From contig OW568870.1 of NCBI GenBank assembly GCA_938743325.2, positions 310,001-374,000 on the forward strand: 64,000 nt of DNA. Direction: 5' to 3'. Every line of letters starts with the position of its first letter. Positions within the stretch are counted from its first letter, which is position 1. The notes beneath the pieces were generated by a model. That model was not told the origin of the DNA and did no database searches. It was given only the letters and a program-made list of their open reading frames with translations. The translations under genes were made by a program, and so were the position numbers. Below, piece after piece: positions 20,078-30,038 of the stretch. The DNA comes from Pycnococcus provasolii. Its lineage: Eukaryota > Chlorophyta > Pseudoscourfieldiophyceae > Pseudoscourfieldiales > Pycnococcaceae.

Positions 20078-21403
20078 TTACAAGAGGCCGCCCTTGAGCA
20101 CGAGACCCATGACGACGGCAATCAGCGCCATAATCACCGCGATTAGCACGCCAAGAGGCGGCATTGCCTTGGTCGGTGTTGATGGCGGCACCGTCTCTGT
20201 GCGCTTCAATGCAGATGGACGAGAAGGCGCTTCCTCTAGCCACAACAGCGAAGTTAGCAGTGAATCACTCGTGGCGCCTTGAGGAACGACGCCAGCCTCC
20301 ATCCACCGTGCGACTACGTCTTCGCCACCTTCTGCGGCAGTTGCGTAGTCGACGAGTGGCAATGCCGTGTCGGCGCGCACGAGAAGAGCGCGGCGTGCTG
20401 CCTGCAACACTTTGGCGCTTTTTTTCACGTCACCTTCCTCTTCCTCCTCCAAAACCTGAATGCGATGCCGTATTGTTCGTCGCGCGTCGTCGATCAGCGC
20501 CATGCGCACGGCGCACGGTGGCTCAAGCCCTCCGAGCACCACGCCGACTAGTCCCAGCGTGCCCATAGCGCGCACACGAGATCCTGAGCTTGGCATGCTA
20601 AGCGGAGAAAGTGCCGTGATTCGATGAACGTGCGGAAGAGCGTCGGGGTACGCGTCGAGCGCAGTGCCGCCACTGCCGCCGCCGCCGCCGCCGCCACCCT
20701 TCTTCTTACCACTTGCCTTGCCGCCAGCGCCCCCCGTGGGCGCAGGCGGAGCTGCAACTCCCACAACACCGCCTCGCGCATCGACAAACGTGTGTGCGGC
20801 GGCAGCACGCTGTGCAGCGTCCGCGAGAACGTGCAGCGCCTCGATGCCGTCCTTTCCTTCAGCCTGCGCGGCGACGGTGAGAGGCAACGCGCACGAGAAG
20901 GCACGCACGTCGGCGCACAGGGCCTTTTGTTCTCGCATGTCCCGACTTCGCGGCGCGTCGGCGGCGGAGGCGGCGCTCCAAGCCATGGCACGCGCCGCCG
21001 CCTTTTTTGCGGCATCGAAGTGCACGACGACGCGTTCCTGATCAGGCTCCTCTCCCGCGTCGACGAGTGCTTCGTCGAGCTCGGTAAGGCATGTGCGCAT
21101 TGCGGGGCTTGACACGACCGCTGCCGGCGCGCACACGTACATGCCAATGACGGAAACTCCGCCAGGCAGCATCTTGGAGAGCTGCAGTGCGTGCGACGCA
21201 AGCAGGGAGCAACTTTCTTCGTCGAGTGATGCGCCAGCATCTGTGTCCAACGGCGTCGGTGCGAAGGATTGGATAACATCGCGTGTTCCGCCCAAAGCGG
21301 ACCGACCGACGAGCAGTCCCAATTCGTTTGGTGCAGACGCGGACGAGGCTGCGCGCAGGGCGTCGGCGTCGACGAGCACGACGCGGCGAGTTGCGGCGGC
21401 CAT
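20078..21403 (-). CDS. ODR4-like membrane protein
   Basis: 441 aa, starting MAAATRRVVLVDADAL. N-terminal blocks include ELGLLVGR, DVIQSF and LLPGGVSVIGMYV, a layout typical of Odr-4 family proteins. A Gly/Lys-rich insert (about 225-245), a second folded region (LVGVVLGG, then a charged helix LIDDARRTIRHRIQVLE) and one C-terminal TM segment (VLIAVIMALIAVVMGLVL) follow; the short KGGLL end makes it tail-anchored. Odr-4 proteins act at the ER in membrane-protein maturation and, in animals, with UFSP2. The start at 21403 is preferred over the longer frame because the extra upstream 47 residues are not conserved-looking. The assignment rests on motif order and the tail anchor. Confidence 0.6.
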   Translation of the reverse strand: MAAATRRVVLVDADALRAASSASAPNELGLLVGRSALGGTRDVIQSFAPTPLDTDAGASLDEESCSLLASHALQLSKMLPGGVSVIGMYVCAPAAVVSSPAMRTCLTELDEALVDAGEEPDQERVVVHFDAAKKAAARAMAWSAASAADAPRSRDMREQKALCADVRAFSCALPLTVAAQAEGKDGIEALHVLADAAQRAAAAHTFVDARGGVVGVAAPPAPTGGAGGKASGKKKGGGGGGGGSGGTALDAYPDALPHVHRITALSPLSMPSSGSRVRAMGTLGLVGVVLGGLEPPCAVRMALIDDARRTIRHRIQVLEEEEEGDVKKSAKVLQAARRALLVRADTALPLVDYATAAEGGEDVVARWMEAGVVPQGATSDSLLTSLLWLEEAPSRPSALKRTETVPPSTPTKAMPPLGVLIAVIMALIAVVMGLVLKGGLL

Positions 21404-21525
21404 GCCCGGACAGATCGGGAAATAAGGAGTGGGGGTTGGCAAGCCGGGAAAGGACTGGGGGTCCAGGGTAGACTGAAAAATCAGGTATTGATGAGTAATC
21501 ACACGATATCGATCTAAGGTCAAAG

Positions 21526-24500
21526 CTAGAACGCCGCGTCCCACTCGCTCGTGTCCATGCTCACAATACCCGAGTTCTTCAAGTGCGCCGTGCTCACGTC
21601 AGCAACCTCGAACATGCTCATGTCGTCCTCCACGTCCAGACGCGGACGGAACGGAGGATCCAGCTCGCGCGCCTTGAGTTTTTCCCAGCTGAACGTATTC
21701 TCCTCGCTGCGGAACCACGCATGCTCCGATAAATTAGACACGCCACGAGCGAGGTTGCCCAGTCGCTTTGCGCTCTTCGGCTGCAGCAGTTGTTTGATGA
21801 CATCCTTCGCATTGGAGTCAAAGTGCTTGGGAAACGTGTACTCGCATTTTGTGATGCGCTCGTAGATGGCCAAGTCGCCGCCGCCACCCTCCTCGAACGG
21901 GCTGTATCCTGCCATCATCTCGAAGATCAGAACGCCCAGTGCCCAGTAGTCAACAGCCTTGTCATGACCCTCGCTGAGAACAACCTCCGGCGCGATGTAC
22001 GCCGGCGTGCCACAGAGCGTGTACGTGCGACTGTTGACAACTTTCGCAAAGCCAAAGTCAATCAGCTTCAGATAGCCGCTCGCCTCGATGAGCAGATTTT
22101 CAGGCTTCAAGTCTCGGAAGACGATGTTCTGCTTGTGCAGATAGGCAAAGGCAAGGATCACGTTGCCTGTATAGAAGCGCGCAGCCATGTGCTCGAGACG
22201 GCCGAATGTTCTGATGAGGCCCATCAGCTCGCCACCCTGCAGCATTTCGAAGATCATGTAGTAATGTCTGGAGTCGCGGTCAACGCTGATGAGCTTGATG
22301 ATGTTCGGGTGATTGCACTTGGCGAGAAGTTTACGCTCATTCACGACGTTGTGCATTTGACCAGTTTCTATCAGCCTCTCCTTACCGAGAATCTTGACCG
22401 CATATCTCTGCTCGGTACCCTTGTGTTTCGCCATCCTCACCATCCCGTACGCGCCCGCGCCTATCGTCTTGATCATAAACAGATCGCGAAGGCAAATGTG
22501 CTTTTCAAAGCTGTCGCCGTAGTAGTCGCGCATCTTCTGCGCCGTGAGCACGGCGCGCTCCTTCTGAACCTTGTAGATTGCGTCGTGCAGTCGCCCGAGT
22601 CCCATCTCCATGTCCCTCTTCATGAGCACGTAGCACACCAGGTCCTCCTTAGAGCCCACGTAAACCGACGCATTGCGTGGCTCGTCACGCAGCAGTGCGC
22701 TCTCGCCAAAGAACTGGCCTGGGCCCAGCTCCGCGATGTTTAGTTGCGAGGCACGGCCTCCCGGGCCTTCGATCTTGCTGCTGGTTGCCAGCTGCACGGT
22801 CACCTTTCCCGACAAGATATAGTACATAGCATCGCTCTCCTCGCCCTGCTTGATGACTTTGCACTTGATTGGGTACACCTTCTCTTCAAGCTTGCCTGCA
22901 ATGCTCCTCTTCTGATGCTCGCGAAGGCTTGCAAAAAGCGGGACGTTTCGAATGCAGCGCAGCTTGCGTATGTCCTCGGTGTCAGCCATGATCTCCTCAA
23001 GTGACCCAAGAACCTTCTCGAATTCTTCCTTTGAGATGGTCAGTGCGGCCATGTATGTTTTGCTCACCATCTTGTGCTCAGCGTTTTTTACCTCTCGAAT
23101 GCAATCCGCGTTGCAGCATTCCCAAGCCTCGGTGACGTTGACCTCGTCGTCGTTATCATCCAACGCTGCAATGGCGCCATCCTCAACGAGGAAGAAGGTG
23201 TCCATTTCCGCACCCTTCTCATGGATGACCTCGCCGGGGAAGTAGTAAACGATTGACAGCGCGCTCGCCAGCACATTTATTTCCGTTTCCGACAGTTTGT
23301 TAAACTCGGGCACATCCTTGAGCGCATTTTCGACATTCTCGTTGTTGACCGAGGAGGCACGCAGCACTGGCGCGATCGAGTCGATGTAGTCGTTGAATGA
23401 CTCGAGTGGAAGGAAGAGCGCCTCTGACGGGATCGCCGCCTTAATTGTGTACTCTACCGCCTTATTTGTATCAGGCAGCATGAGCGCCGATTGGCCGAAG
23501 CATGTGCCACGCTTGATGACGCGCGGCTCGGGATGGTATCGCATGTTATACAGCATGCTGCGAGATCGCTTCACAGCCTCGTCGTCCGCCATCCCATGGC
23601 TGTGCAGGCGTCCTCCAGAGCAGATGAAAAGACCCTTGGGCGTCTCGCCCTTCTCAAGCACAACGTCGCCTTTCATGAATTTGCGCACCTCCACGAGCTT
23701 CGTGATCTCGGACATTGTCGTGGGATGCAGCGTGCAGAATCCAGGCGTCTTGCTGAGCACGCGCGTGACATACGGCTCGCGCTTTCTGCCCAGGCTGCCG
23801 ATGGTCAGGTCAAAGTCTTGGCGGAGCATGCGCAGGCACTCCGTCTTCTCCGTGGCAATGACGCTCGCGCTCGCCGGCGCGTTGCTGACGAGGCTGAGTT
23901 CGCCAAAGTGCGATCCCGCCGTGAGCGTGTTGACAACCTTGTCATTCTTGACGACATTCACCGTCCCTGTCTTGATGACGAAGAACTTCTTTCCCTCCTC
24001 GCCTTGCTTCATAATCTCCTCATCCGCCTCGAACGTCACCTCGTCCATCGCCTGCGCCGCGTGCTCTCGCTCCGTCTCAGTGAGCATCTTCAGGTTCTCG
24101 ATACCCGCGAGGATCGCCGTGCGCTCCTCCACCTTGCGCTCCGCAATCTCCTTGATGCACTTGCGAAATGACGGCCTATCGAGCGCCCAGATGGCGCAGC
24201 GCAGCTCGGTGTAGTACTTGTGCTGCAGCGTGGTTCGGTTCACGAGCGCTTTCGTGTTGATGACGTCTCCGTTGCGCAATACGTTCTGCGTCGCGCCGCT
24301 CTCTCCGTCCATTTCGAGTATCTTGCCATCCTCGACCGCGAGTAGCATGTCGGACGCGTCACCAGCTTCGAAGATGAGCGTCTGGTCCTCGAGTATGAAC
24401 CTCGTCATCTTTGGCAGAACGATATCAACGAACTCCTCGTACGACACCTGCGCCATGGCCGCGACGCCTTTCATTCCGCCATACATCGACTTGACCACTT

Positions 24501-24834
24501 CCTCTGGCACCGGGTCGACCTTTTCGGCCGCCGCGTCATCCATCCACGGTTCCTTGATGTCGTCGTCGCCGAACGCGATGCTTCCCGCCTCGTGCCTCGC
24601 TTTTCTGTTTTCCTTCTTCCCCGACGCTTCGTAGAGTTCGAGCACGGAACCTCGCCGACTGTCCGCGACTTTGCCGTAGTACGTCTGGTTGATGATCCAT
24701 TTTTCCTGCTGCTCCTTGCGTTTCTCGAGGTCACTTCCGGCAACGGTGTCCGTGACTTCTAATGAGAAAGACTTGCCCGACTTTGATGAACCACTTGTCC
24801 CATCCGAGGAGGAGGACGAGCAGCACGCTCCCAT
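21526..24834 (-). CDS. PKG-like cyclic-nucleotide-regulated Ser/Thr kinase
   Basis: 1102 aa. The ATG at 24834 gives MGACCSSSSS, a good N-myristoylation plus palmitoylation signal, so membrane anchoring is likely. Residues about 130-745 contain up to five cNMP-binding-like folds; the second (FGELSLVSNAPASAS) lacks the phosphate-binding Arg, the third and fourth are degenerate, and the last (FGESALLRDEPRNASV, about 705-720) is intact. The AGC-type kinase (about 785-1045) has GAGAYGMV, AVKILGK, FRDLKPENLL, DFGFAKVV and activation-loop TLCGTPAYIAPE; an AGC tail follows (FRPRLDVEDDMSMFE). Multi-domain PKGs of this size are known in alveolates and some algae, where cGMP relieves autoinhibition. Whether cGMP or cAMP is the ligand cannot be told from sequence alone. 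Confidence 0.9.
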   Translation of the reverse strand: MGACCSSSSSDGTSGSSKSGKSFSLEVTDTVAGSDLEKRKEQQEKWIINQTYYGKVADSRRGSVLELYEASGKKENRKARHEAGSIAFGDDDIKEPWMDDAAAEKVDPVPEEVVKSMYGGMKGVAAMAQVSYEEFVDIVLPKMTRFILEDQTLIFEAGDASDMLLAVEDGKILEMDGESGATQNVLRNGDVINTKALVNRTTLQHKYYTELRCAIWALDRPSFRKCIKEIAERKVEERTAILAGIENLKMLTETEREHAAQAMDEVTFEADEEIMKQGEEGKKFFVIKTGTVNVVKNDKVVNTLTAGSHFGELSLVSNAPASASVIATEKTECLRMLRQDFDLTIGSLGRKREPYVTRVLSKTPGFCTLHPTTMSEITKLVEVRKFMKGDVVLEKGETPKGLFICSGGRLHSHGMADDEAVKRSRSMLYNMRYHPEPRVIKRGTCFGQSALMLPDTNKAVEYTIKAAIPSEALFLPLESFNDYIDSIAPVLRASSVNNENVENALKDVPEFNKLSETEINVLASALSIVYYFPGEVIHEKGAEMDTFFLVEDGAIAALDDNDDEVNVTEAWECCNADCIREVKNAEHKMVSKTYMAALTISKEEFEKVLGSLEEIMADTEDIRKLRCIRNVPLFASLREHQKRSIAGKLEEKVYPIKCKVIKQGEESDAMYYILSGKVTVQLATSSKIEGPGGRASQLNIAELGPGQFFGESALLRDEPRNASVYVGSKEDLVCYVLMKRDMEMGLGRLHDAIYKVQKERAVLTAQKMRDYYGDSFEKHICLRDLFMIKTIGAGAYGMVRMAKHKGTEQRYAVKILGKERLIETGQMHNVVNERKLLAKCNHPNIIKLISVDRDSRHYYMIFEMLQGGELMGLIRTFGRLEHMAARFYTGNVILAFAYLHKQNIVFRDLKPENLLIEASGYLKLIDFGFAKVVNSRTYTLCGTPAYIAPEVVLSEGHDKAVDYWALGVLIFEMMAGYSPFEEGGGGDLAIYERITKCEYTFPKHFDSNAKDVIKQLLQPKSAKRLGNLARGVSNLSEHAWFRSEENTFSWEKLKARELDPPFRPRLDVEDDMSMFEVADVSTAHLKNSGIVSMDTSEWDAAF

Positions 24835-25358
24835 CACTCACCTTTAAAGGCAAAGGGCAAGCAAGCGAACGAACACACACGAGGGCACTAAGATAGACTA
24901 TCGTAGTGAGTGGATTCGCACTCCAGACAACTGACAAGAGGGACCTTAAACCCTAACCGTAACTTCTATCGTAGACAAAGAAATAAGTGGTACCCGGTAC
25001 GATATCCCCATACTTAGGGGATACTGTAATAATAACGCCCAAGCGGCCCAGCTCAAATGGCCAACTCCCAGGCTGCCAGGGGCGAATAAGGGTAGCCCTA
25101 ACCCTAACCCTAACCCTAACCCTAACCCTAACCCTAACCCAAAACCCTATCGTAAATAACAACCCGGTTCAATAGACTATCGTAGGACTACTGTAAAATT
25201 TTAACTTACGAAGAACCTTCCATTTTGACCCATTCCTAACATTTCTTCTCAATCCCGATTCTGTTCGATATTATTTGCGTCACACACACACAGAGAGTGA
25301 GTGAGTGCACTAGGGTACCTATAGTGTCACTCTCGGACTCTTGTCATCCGTAATCATA
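24835..25358. promoter_or_regulatory. divergent promoter region with telomere-type array and three CTATCGTAG motifs
   Basis: Between the PKG-like kinase (minus) and the TPR-DnaJ gene (plus). CTATCGTAG occurs at 24898-24906, 24966-24974 and 25177-25185, flanking the CCCTAA array at 25096. A small inverted repeat TATCCCC/GGGGATA lies near 25003-25023. No other gene is present. Confidence 0.55.
25096..25140. repeat. interstitial telomere-type array (CCCTAA)7
   Basis: Seven perfect CCCTAA units plus a partial one on the plus strand. It lies 219 bp from the start codon at 25359 and 262 bp from that at 24834. Confidence 0.92.
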
Positions 25359-27311
25359 ATGTCCCACCCTGGATCATTATCATTCCACTCGTTCGAGCCT
25401 GTTCAAAGCGAGTTTGAAAGTGCACGAATATGGAGACAAAATAAACTCAAACAGTTCCGGTTCCGAATGAGAGTATTGCGAGTTCAAGACGAACCCACGT
25501 TCGTTGAAGCGTACAACGAGATGGTCAACGAACATAACCTCGTCGAGGGACTCGCCGTGCTGGAACTCGTCGATGACGGACTCGGTGGTGCGAAAGTACA
25601 AAAGGGTAACACTCAAGCTCACCACAAACAAACAAGGGGCGGCAACGCAGCGCCACCGACAAAAATTGTCGCACGACCGTCAGTCTGCTCAGGTGCGCCG
25701 GAACGATGTGGACCGGCGTGGTGGGTCGGATCCACGTACGACGACGAAAAGGCTGAAAAGGCGAACGACGAGGCGAACAGCGCATTCGCGGCGAAGCAGT
25801 ACGAACTCGCGTTCGACAAGTACACGGAGGCTATACGCAAAAATCCAAAGAGTCACGCCTTCCACGCCAACCGGGCGGCGGCTGCGCTCAAACTCGCACG
25901 CTACGAGTGCGCGGTGGAGGATGCGAGCAATGCCATCGCACGGTGCCAAGAACACACCGGTGCGCGGGTGAGACTTGCGAGGGCACTGCTTGGCTTGGGA
26001 CGTGTCAAGGCGAGCGTAGACTGCGCTCAGGAACTTCTGCAGATGAGCGAAGCTGGCGACCTGCCCGCTCTCACGGAGGCACAGCGCAAGAGCACGGACG
26101 CAGTCCTGCGCGACGCGGAGAGGGAGAGCACGCGACTTGCACGCGACGCGGAGGCGGCTCGACTACGCGCGGAGCGTGGTGAGCGTGCGCCGCTCCCCCC
26201 GTTGCCGCTTCCCCCCGACGACGCCGCTTCCCTGCTCCTTTCCGCGCGAGATGTGCTCGCGGCGCTGTGCAAAGGAGGTGCCGCGACCGCGGATGGCGGA
26301 GGCGGTACGTCACTGGAGGGTGCGCGATGCGCGGAGGTGGAAGCGCTCGTTCACTGCAGGCGTTACGACGACGCGCGACGCGCGCTGCCGTCGCTTCGAG
26401 AGGGACTTGACAAAGCCTACCTCACTGCCGAGGTTATGTGGAGGAGTGGCGACCTGCGCGAGTCTGCTCGGTTTCTCGCACGCCAGATCGCGCCACGCTG
26501 CGACGTGGCGACGATGTCGTCGTCAACCTCTTCGGCGTCGGCGTTTCCGTCGCCGTCGGACGACGAGGCGGAGGCTGAAGCGCTCCTCGACGACACCCTG
26601 CCGATCGAGCTGCCGGATACGCACAAGTGCGTGGCGCTGATGCGCAAGGTTTGCGAGCTGCGTCGCCTTGTCAGCCGTGGCGATCGCCAGCGCGAGCGCG
26701 AGCAGTTCCGCGACGCACTTGAGTCGTACGCGGACGCGCTCGCGTATGACTCTTCGGTCGCGGCGACACGCCTTGCCGCCGACTTGCACCACAAGCGCGC
26801 AACATGCCTGCACGTGGGTTTGCTTCGCACGGACGACGCGCTCGCGGAGCTCGAGAAGTGTACGGCACTCGAGCCGAGCCACCTGGGAGGTGGGATGCTG
26901 CGTGCGTCCATCTATCAGGACCAGGGCAAGCACCAGGCTTGTTTGCTTGAGCTGTACCGCGTTCGCAATTCGGCGCCGGATGCGACGGACGGGTCGGGAA
27001 ATCTGAGCGCGCTGTGGGAGGAGCTGTGCGCGGCGGCACGCCGATGCCTGAACGAGGAAGCTGGCGCGAAAGACTACCACGAGCAGGTGAAAGACGCGAG
27101 TCGCGCGCGCGGCGAGCTCAGCCTGTACGCGCTTCTTGAGGTGGATGCGGGCGTGAGCGTCAAGGAGCTGAAGAAGGCTTACCGCCGCCTCGCGGCGAAG
27201 TGGCACCCCGACAAATGGGTGAAAGGCACGGAGACTGAGAAGAGCGAAGCGGAGGCCAAGTTCAAGGCTATCAAGGATGCCTACGAAATGCTTCTTGGTA
27301 CTAAGAAGTGA
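25359..27311 (+). CDS. TPR-DnaJ co-chaperone (DNAJC7-like)
   Basis: 650 aa from the first ATG. A TPR block begins near residue 138 (EKANDEANSAFAAKQYELAFDKY...NRAAAALKL), further TPRs follow around 430-560, and a C-terminal J domain covers about 585-648 with the HPD motif (WHPDKW). A Ser/acidic linker lies at about 400-425. DNAJC7/TPR2-type proteins link Hsp90 (through TPRs) and Hsp70 (through the J domain) in the cytosol. An 87-nt stretch (25606-25692) begins GTAACA and ends CTCAG without an in-frame stop; it might be an intron removing 29 poorly conserved residues upstream of the first TPR. The gene shares its promoter region with the PKG-like kinase and converges on PSMB2. Confidence 0.85.
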   Translation: MSHPGSLSFHSFEPVQSEFESARIWRQNKLKQFRFRMRVLRVQDEPTFVEAYNEMVNEHNLVEGLAVLELVDDGLGGAKVQKGNTQAHHKQTRGGNAAPPTKIVARPSVCSGAPERCGPAWWVGSTYDDEKAEKANDEANSAFAAKQYELAFDKYTEAIRKNPKSHAFHANRAAAALKLARYECAVEDASNAIARCQEHTGARVRLARALLGLGRVKASVDCAQELLQMSEAGDLPALTEAQRKSTDAVLRDAERESTRLARDAEAARLRAERGERAPLPPLPLPPDDAASLLLSARDVLAALCKGGAATADGGGGTSLEGARCAEVEALVHCRRYDDARRALPSLREGLDKAYLTAEVMWRSGDLRESARFLARQIAPRCDVATMSSSTSSASAFPSPSDDEAEAEALLDDTLPIELPDTHKCVALMRKVCELRRLVSRGDRQREREQFRDALESYADALAYDSSVAATRLAADLHHKRATCLHVGLLRTDDALAELEKCTALEPSHLGGGMLRASIYQDQGKHQACLLELYRVRNSAPDATDGSGNLSALWEELCAAARRCLNEEAGAKDYHEQVKDASRARGELSLYALLEVDAGVSVKELKKAYRRLAAKWHPDKWVKGTETEKSEAEAKFKAIKDAYEMLLGTKK

Positions 27312-27413
27312 AAGTGTTGTATGTTGTAAGTTAAAATGTAATGTTGTGTAGAGTAAATGATCCCCAGCGGCCATGCACAAACGCGCTGCTGAATGTGCGC
27401 CAATTGGGTGGAC

Positions 27414-27488
27414 TGGGATGGTGTGAACGTGGTACGAACGGACGACACATATGTTGGACGAAGTAAAGTACATTCAATTACTGAATGA
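27414..27488. repeat. dispersed 3'-flank repeat, copy C
   Basis: Shares the blocks GGATGGTGTGAA, GGACGA, AAGTAAAGTAC and ATTACTGAATGAG with copies at 42477 and 44066. It lies 26 bp past the stop codon of the proteasome gene, in the same orientation relative to the gene as the other copies. Confidence 0.7.
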
Positions 27489-27513
27489 GCAATCCCGGGT
27501 TCCGAACCTGGTT

Positions 27514-28146
27514 TTATGCCGACGGCACAACGCCTGCTCCGGGGAAGGCGCTCGCTGCTGGCTGTCCCTTCTTCGCAAGGAGCCTGACGCCGTCCTTGTC
27601 AACGATTTTGACGATGTACTGGCTTGGCGCGACGGTGAGACGCGTTGCCACCTCCGCCAGACACCGCTCGACGATGAGCATCGCCTCGTCAAGCGTAAGG
27701 TCCGGCTTCCACCACTTGTCCATGAGACTGGATGTGAACATGCCTCCATATCCGAACGATGCGGTGTTCTGCTTGTGAAGCGTCGCGAGGTAGTCGAGGT
27801 AATACAAGGAGGGCTTACCTTTGTCGAAACCTGCGAGCAGCAGGTTGGTTTGGTACGGTCCCTTGCGCAGCGCCGTCGCGAGTTCACCGCGGAGGAAGTT
27901 GGCGACCGCCTTGGTGGACAGGACTGCGCCGTTGTTTCGAAACCTGTAGAGTTCGATGTTGGCGATCGCAAACTCGCAGAAGTTGGTGGAGTCGCCTGGT
28001 TCGCCCGTGACGGCGAGCATCTTCGAGTCGTCGACTTTCATGATTTTGTCCTCCTCCTCTTTCATGATGACGACACTGCGTCCTGCGTTCGTGTCTGAGA
28101 CCAGCAGCGCGAAGTCGATACCGACTAGCCCGAAGCACACGTCCAT
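27514..28146 (-). CDS. PSMB2: 20S proteasome subunit beta type-2 (beta4)
   Basis: 210 aa, starting MDVCFGLVGIDFALLVSDT. The Ntn-hydrolase core is present (SVVIMKEEEDKIMKVDD, FCEFAIANIELYRFRNN, TAVANFLRGELATALRK, LLLAGFDKG, SLYYLDYLATLHKQN, FGYGGMF). There is no catalytic N-terminal Thr or propeptide, as expected for this non-proteolytic beta subunit; length is close to the human 201 aa. It forms part of the inner beta rings of the 20S core in cytosol and nucleus. The longer upstream frame is not used because the Met at 28146 gives the canonical beta4 start. The gene converges with the TPR-DnaJ gene. Confidence 0.95.
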   Translation of the reverse strand: MDVCFGLVGIDFALLVSDTNAGRSVVIMKEEEDKIMKVDDSKMLAVTGEPGDSTNFCEFAIANIELYRFRNNGAVLSTKAVANFLRGELATALRKGPYQTNLLLAGFDKGKPSLYYLDYLATLHKQNTASFGYGGMFTSSLMDKWWKPDLTLDEAMLIVERCLAEVATRLTVAPSQYIVKIVDKDGVRLLAKKGQPAASAFPGAGVVPSA

Positions 28147-29060
28147 GGCGAAGACTTTTCTGACTTCTCTCTCTTTGTGTTTGTGGGGGGAGGAGGAGGG
28201 AGGGCGCGCAGAGAACAAGGCTCCGGGGCGGCAAAAACCTAATATCCAAACCCGAACAGAACATTCTCCCTGTAGTCTAGAGTAGTCTAGGGGTTGGCAA
28301 TTCCCCCTTGTGCCAGCTGCTTGGCTTGGAGGCAGGGGCTTGGAGGCAGGACGGACCTCTAAACTTAGTCCTAGCTGCGTAGGCAGGAGATTAGGTCCTG
28401 TTGGTACGATAGATAGGCCAGCACCAAAGAAAGAAAGAGCGGCACAGCATGAAGAAACCACGAAGAAAGCACTTGAAGGCGCGCGCAAAATGGCCTTGCT
28501 AGTCTATTGTAGTGCCGAACGACACAGGTGACAGGACAGCGCGAAAAAGACACCTACATAGCTAAGGTAACCTTACGATAGTGCACAAGAGAGAGGTGCA
28601 CAGTGCACACGAGCACGTGCACGATAACACGCACAGCTGCACAAGCTGACAAGCTGACAAGCGCACAAGGCCACAAGGGCTCTTGCAAAGAGCACAAGGC
28701 ACAAGGTTCGTCCGGACTGGAGGAGGCGTCGCCGACGTGAGACGAAAAGAACAAGAAAAGGGCGGAAAAAGTTTCAGCGAGTGCGCGAAACCTGCCTCGA
28801 GAAGAAAAGTCTACCCTAGTTAAGGAATGCCCATTATTTTTGCGATGCGGCCCCGCAAGTATGCAGTGCTTGTTAGGTCGGGCCCGGCTTGCGCTAACAA
28901 GCCTCTCCTCTCCTCTCCCAAACAACCCTAAGCGGTGTTTTGGTGTTTTTACCCTTTTTCCGCTCGTCGTCGCGCGAGGCTCACTTGTCATCAACCCGGT
29001 TCTTGCTGTGGTGTGCATATCAGTTTGCCTCTCACCTGTGGCGTGTCGTGTGTGGCCAGA
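28147..29060. other. divergent promoter region
   Basis: About 0.9 kb between PSMB2 and the RRM gene. It has short direct repeats (GGCTTGGAGGCAGG twice at about 28320-28347; ACAAGCTGACAAGC near 28637-28660) and partial ACGATAG motifs near 28406 and 28568. A minus-strand 154-aa frame here looks non-coding. Confidence 0.5.
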
Positions 29061-29655
29061 ATGGGTGACGAGGGCATGATGCGCATCGGACGCCGGTGCT
29101 TCGTCGGCAACCTCGCGTGGAGCACGTCATGGCAGGACCTCAAGGACGTCTTCAAGGAGGCGGGGACGGTCGTGTACGCGAACGTCGTGCGTGACGGGAA
29201 CGGACAAGGTAAGGGTGTGGTTTTTTTTGTTGTGCTTGCATTAGAAGGTGACAAGGGTGGCTACGAACGCCGGGAGAACTGCTTACACAGCACCTTCGAG
29301 GTGATTTACACGTACCTTGGATGCAGGTGATGCAAAATGCAACACACACACACAAATGAATAAAAAAAAGCACGCTATCCATAAAAACCACCGAAACGGC
29401 TGCGGCTCCGTGTTTTTTTTTTACACAACCTCTTGTACTCACAACGACACTACACTCACATAGGTCGGTCAAAGGGATGGGGCATTGTCGAGTTTGAGAC
29501 GCCAGAGCAGGCGCTGAACGCCGTGGGCAAATTCAACGGTACGGAGCTCGCCGGACGCAACATCATCGTTCGCGAGGACCGCGAGGACCGAGACCTGAAA
29601 GACTACAACCGCCAGAACGGCGTCGAGTCAACGAAGCGCCCTCCTAAAAAGGAGC

Positions 29656-29691
<36 letters not shown>

Positions 29692-30038
29692 AAGCAGGTG
29701 GCGGTGGTGGAAGCGACGGGAACGCCGCACCGCGCGAGCGCAAGCCTCGCCCGGAGCAGCCGCCTGCCGTGCCTGGTGAAGAGCAGTGCTCAGGCCTGCA
29801 GGTGGTTGTGCACAACCTGCCGTGGTCCGTTACGTGGCAGCAGCTCAAGGACCACTTCGCGTCGTGCGGCTCCGTTGACCGTGCTGACATCCAACAAGAC
29901 AACCGCACTGGCAAGTCGAAGGGGTATGGAACGATTCGCTTCACCGAAACGTCTGCGGCATCGTCGGCGATTTCGAAGTTCAACGAAACGGAGTTTGAGG
30001 GACGCACCATCAAGGTTGCGTACGACCGCTACGCGTGA
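29061..30038 (+). CDS. two-RRM RNA-binding protein with Gly-rich linker (2 exons)
   Basis: Exons 29061-29208 and 29464-30038 give 240 aa. The intron (29209-29463) begins GTAAGG, ends ACATAG and interrupts a Gly codon in RRM1. RRM1 (about 9-80) has RNP2 CFVGNLAW and, after splicing, RNP1 KGWGIVEF; RRM2 (about 160-238) has LQVVVHNLPW and KGYGTIRF. They are separated by a charged linker with a run of about 13 Gly coded by (GGC)n. The arrangement resembles hnRNP/SR-type splicing factors or GBP2-like proteins of algae. It probably works on nuclear or cytoplasmic mRNA. Both RRMs keep the aromatic RNP positions, so both may bind RNA. Confidence 0.88.

Noticed and set aside
28554-29018. 154-aa minus-strand frame between PSMB2 and the RRM gene
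   Set aside because: Low-complexity, no domain, and overlaps the promoter and 5' UTR of the RRM gene; codon use is unlike neighbours.
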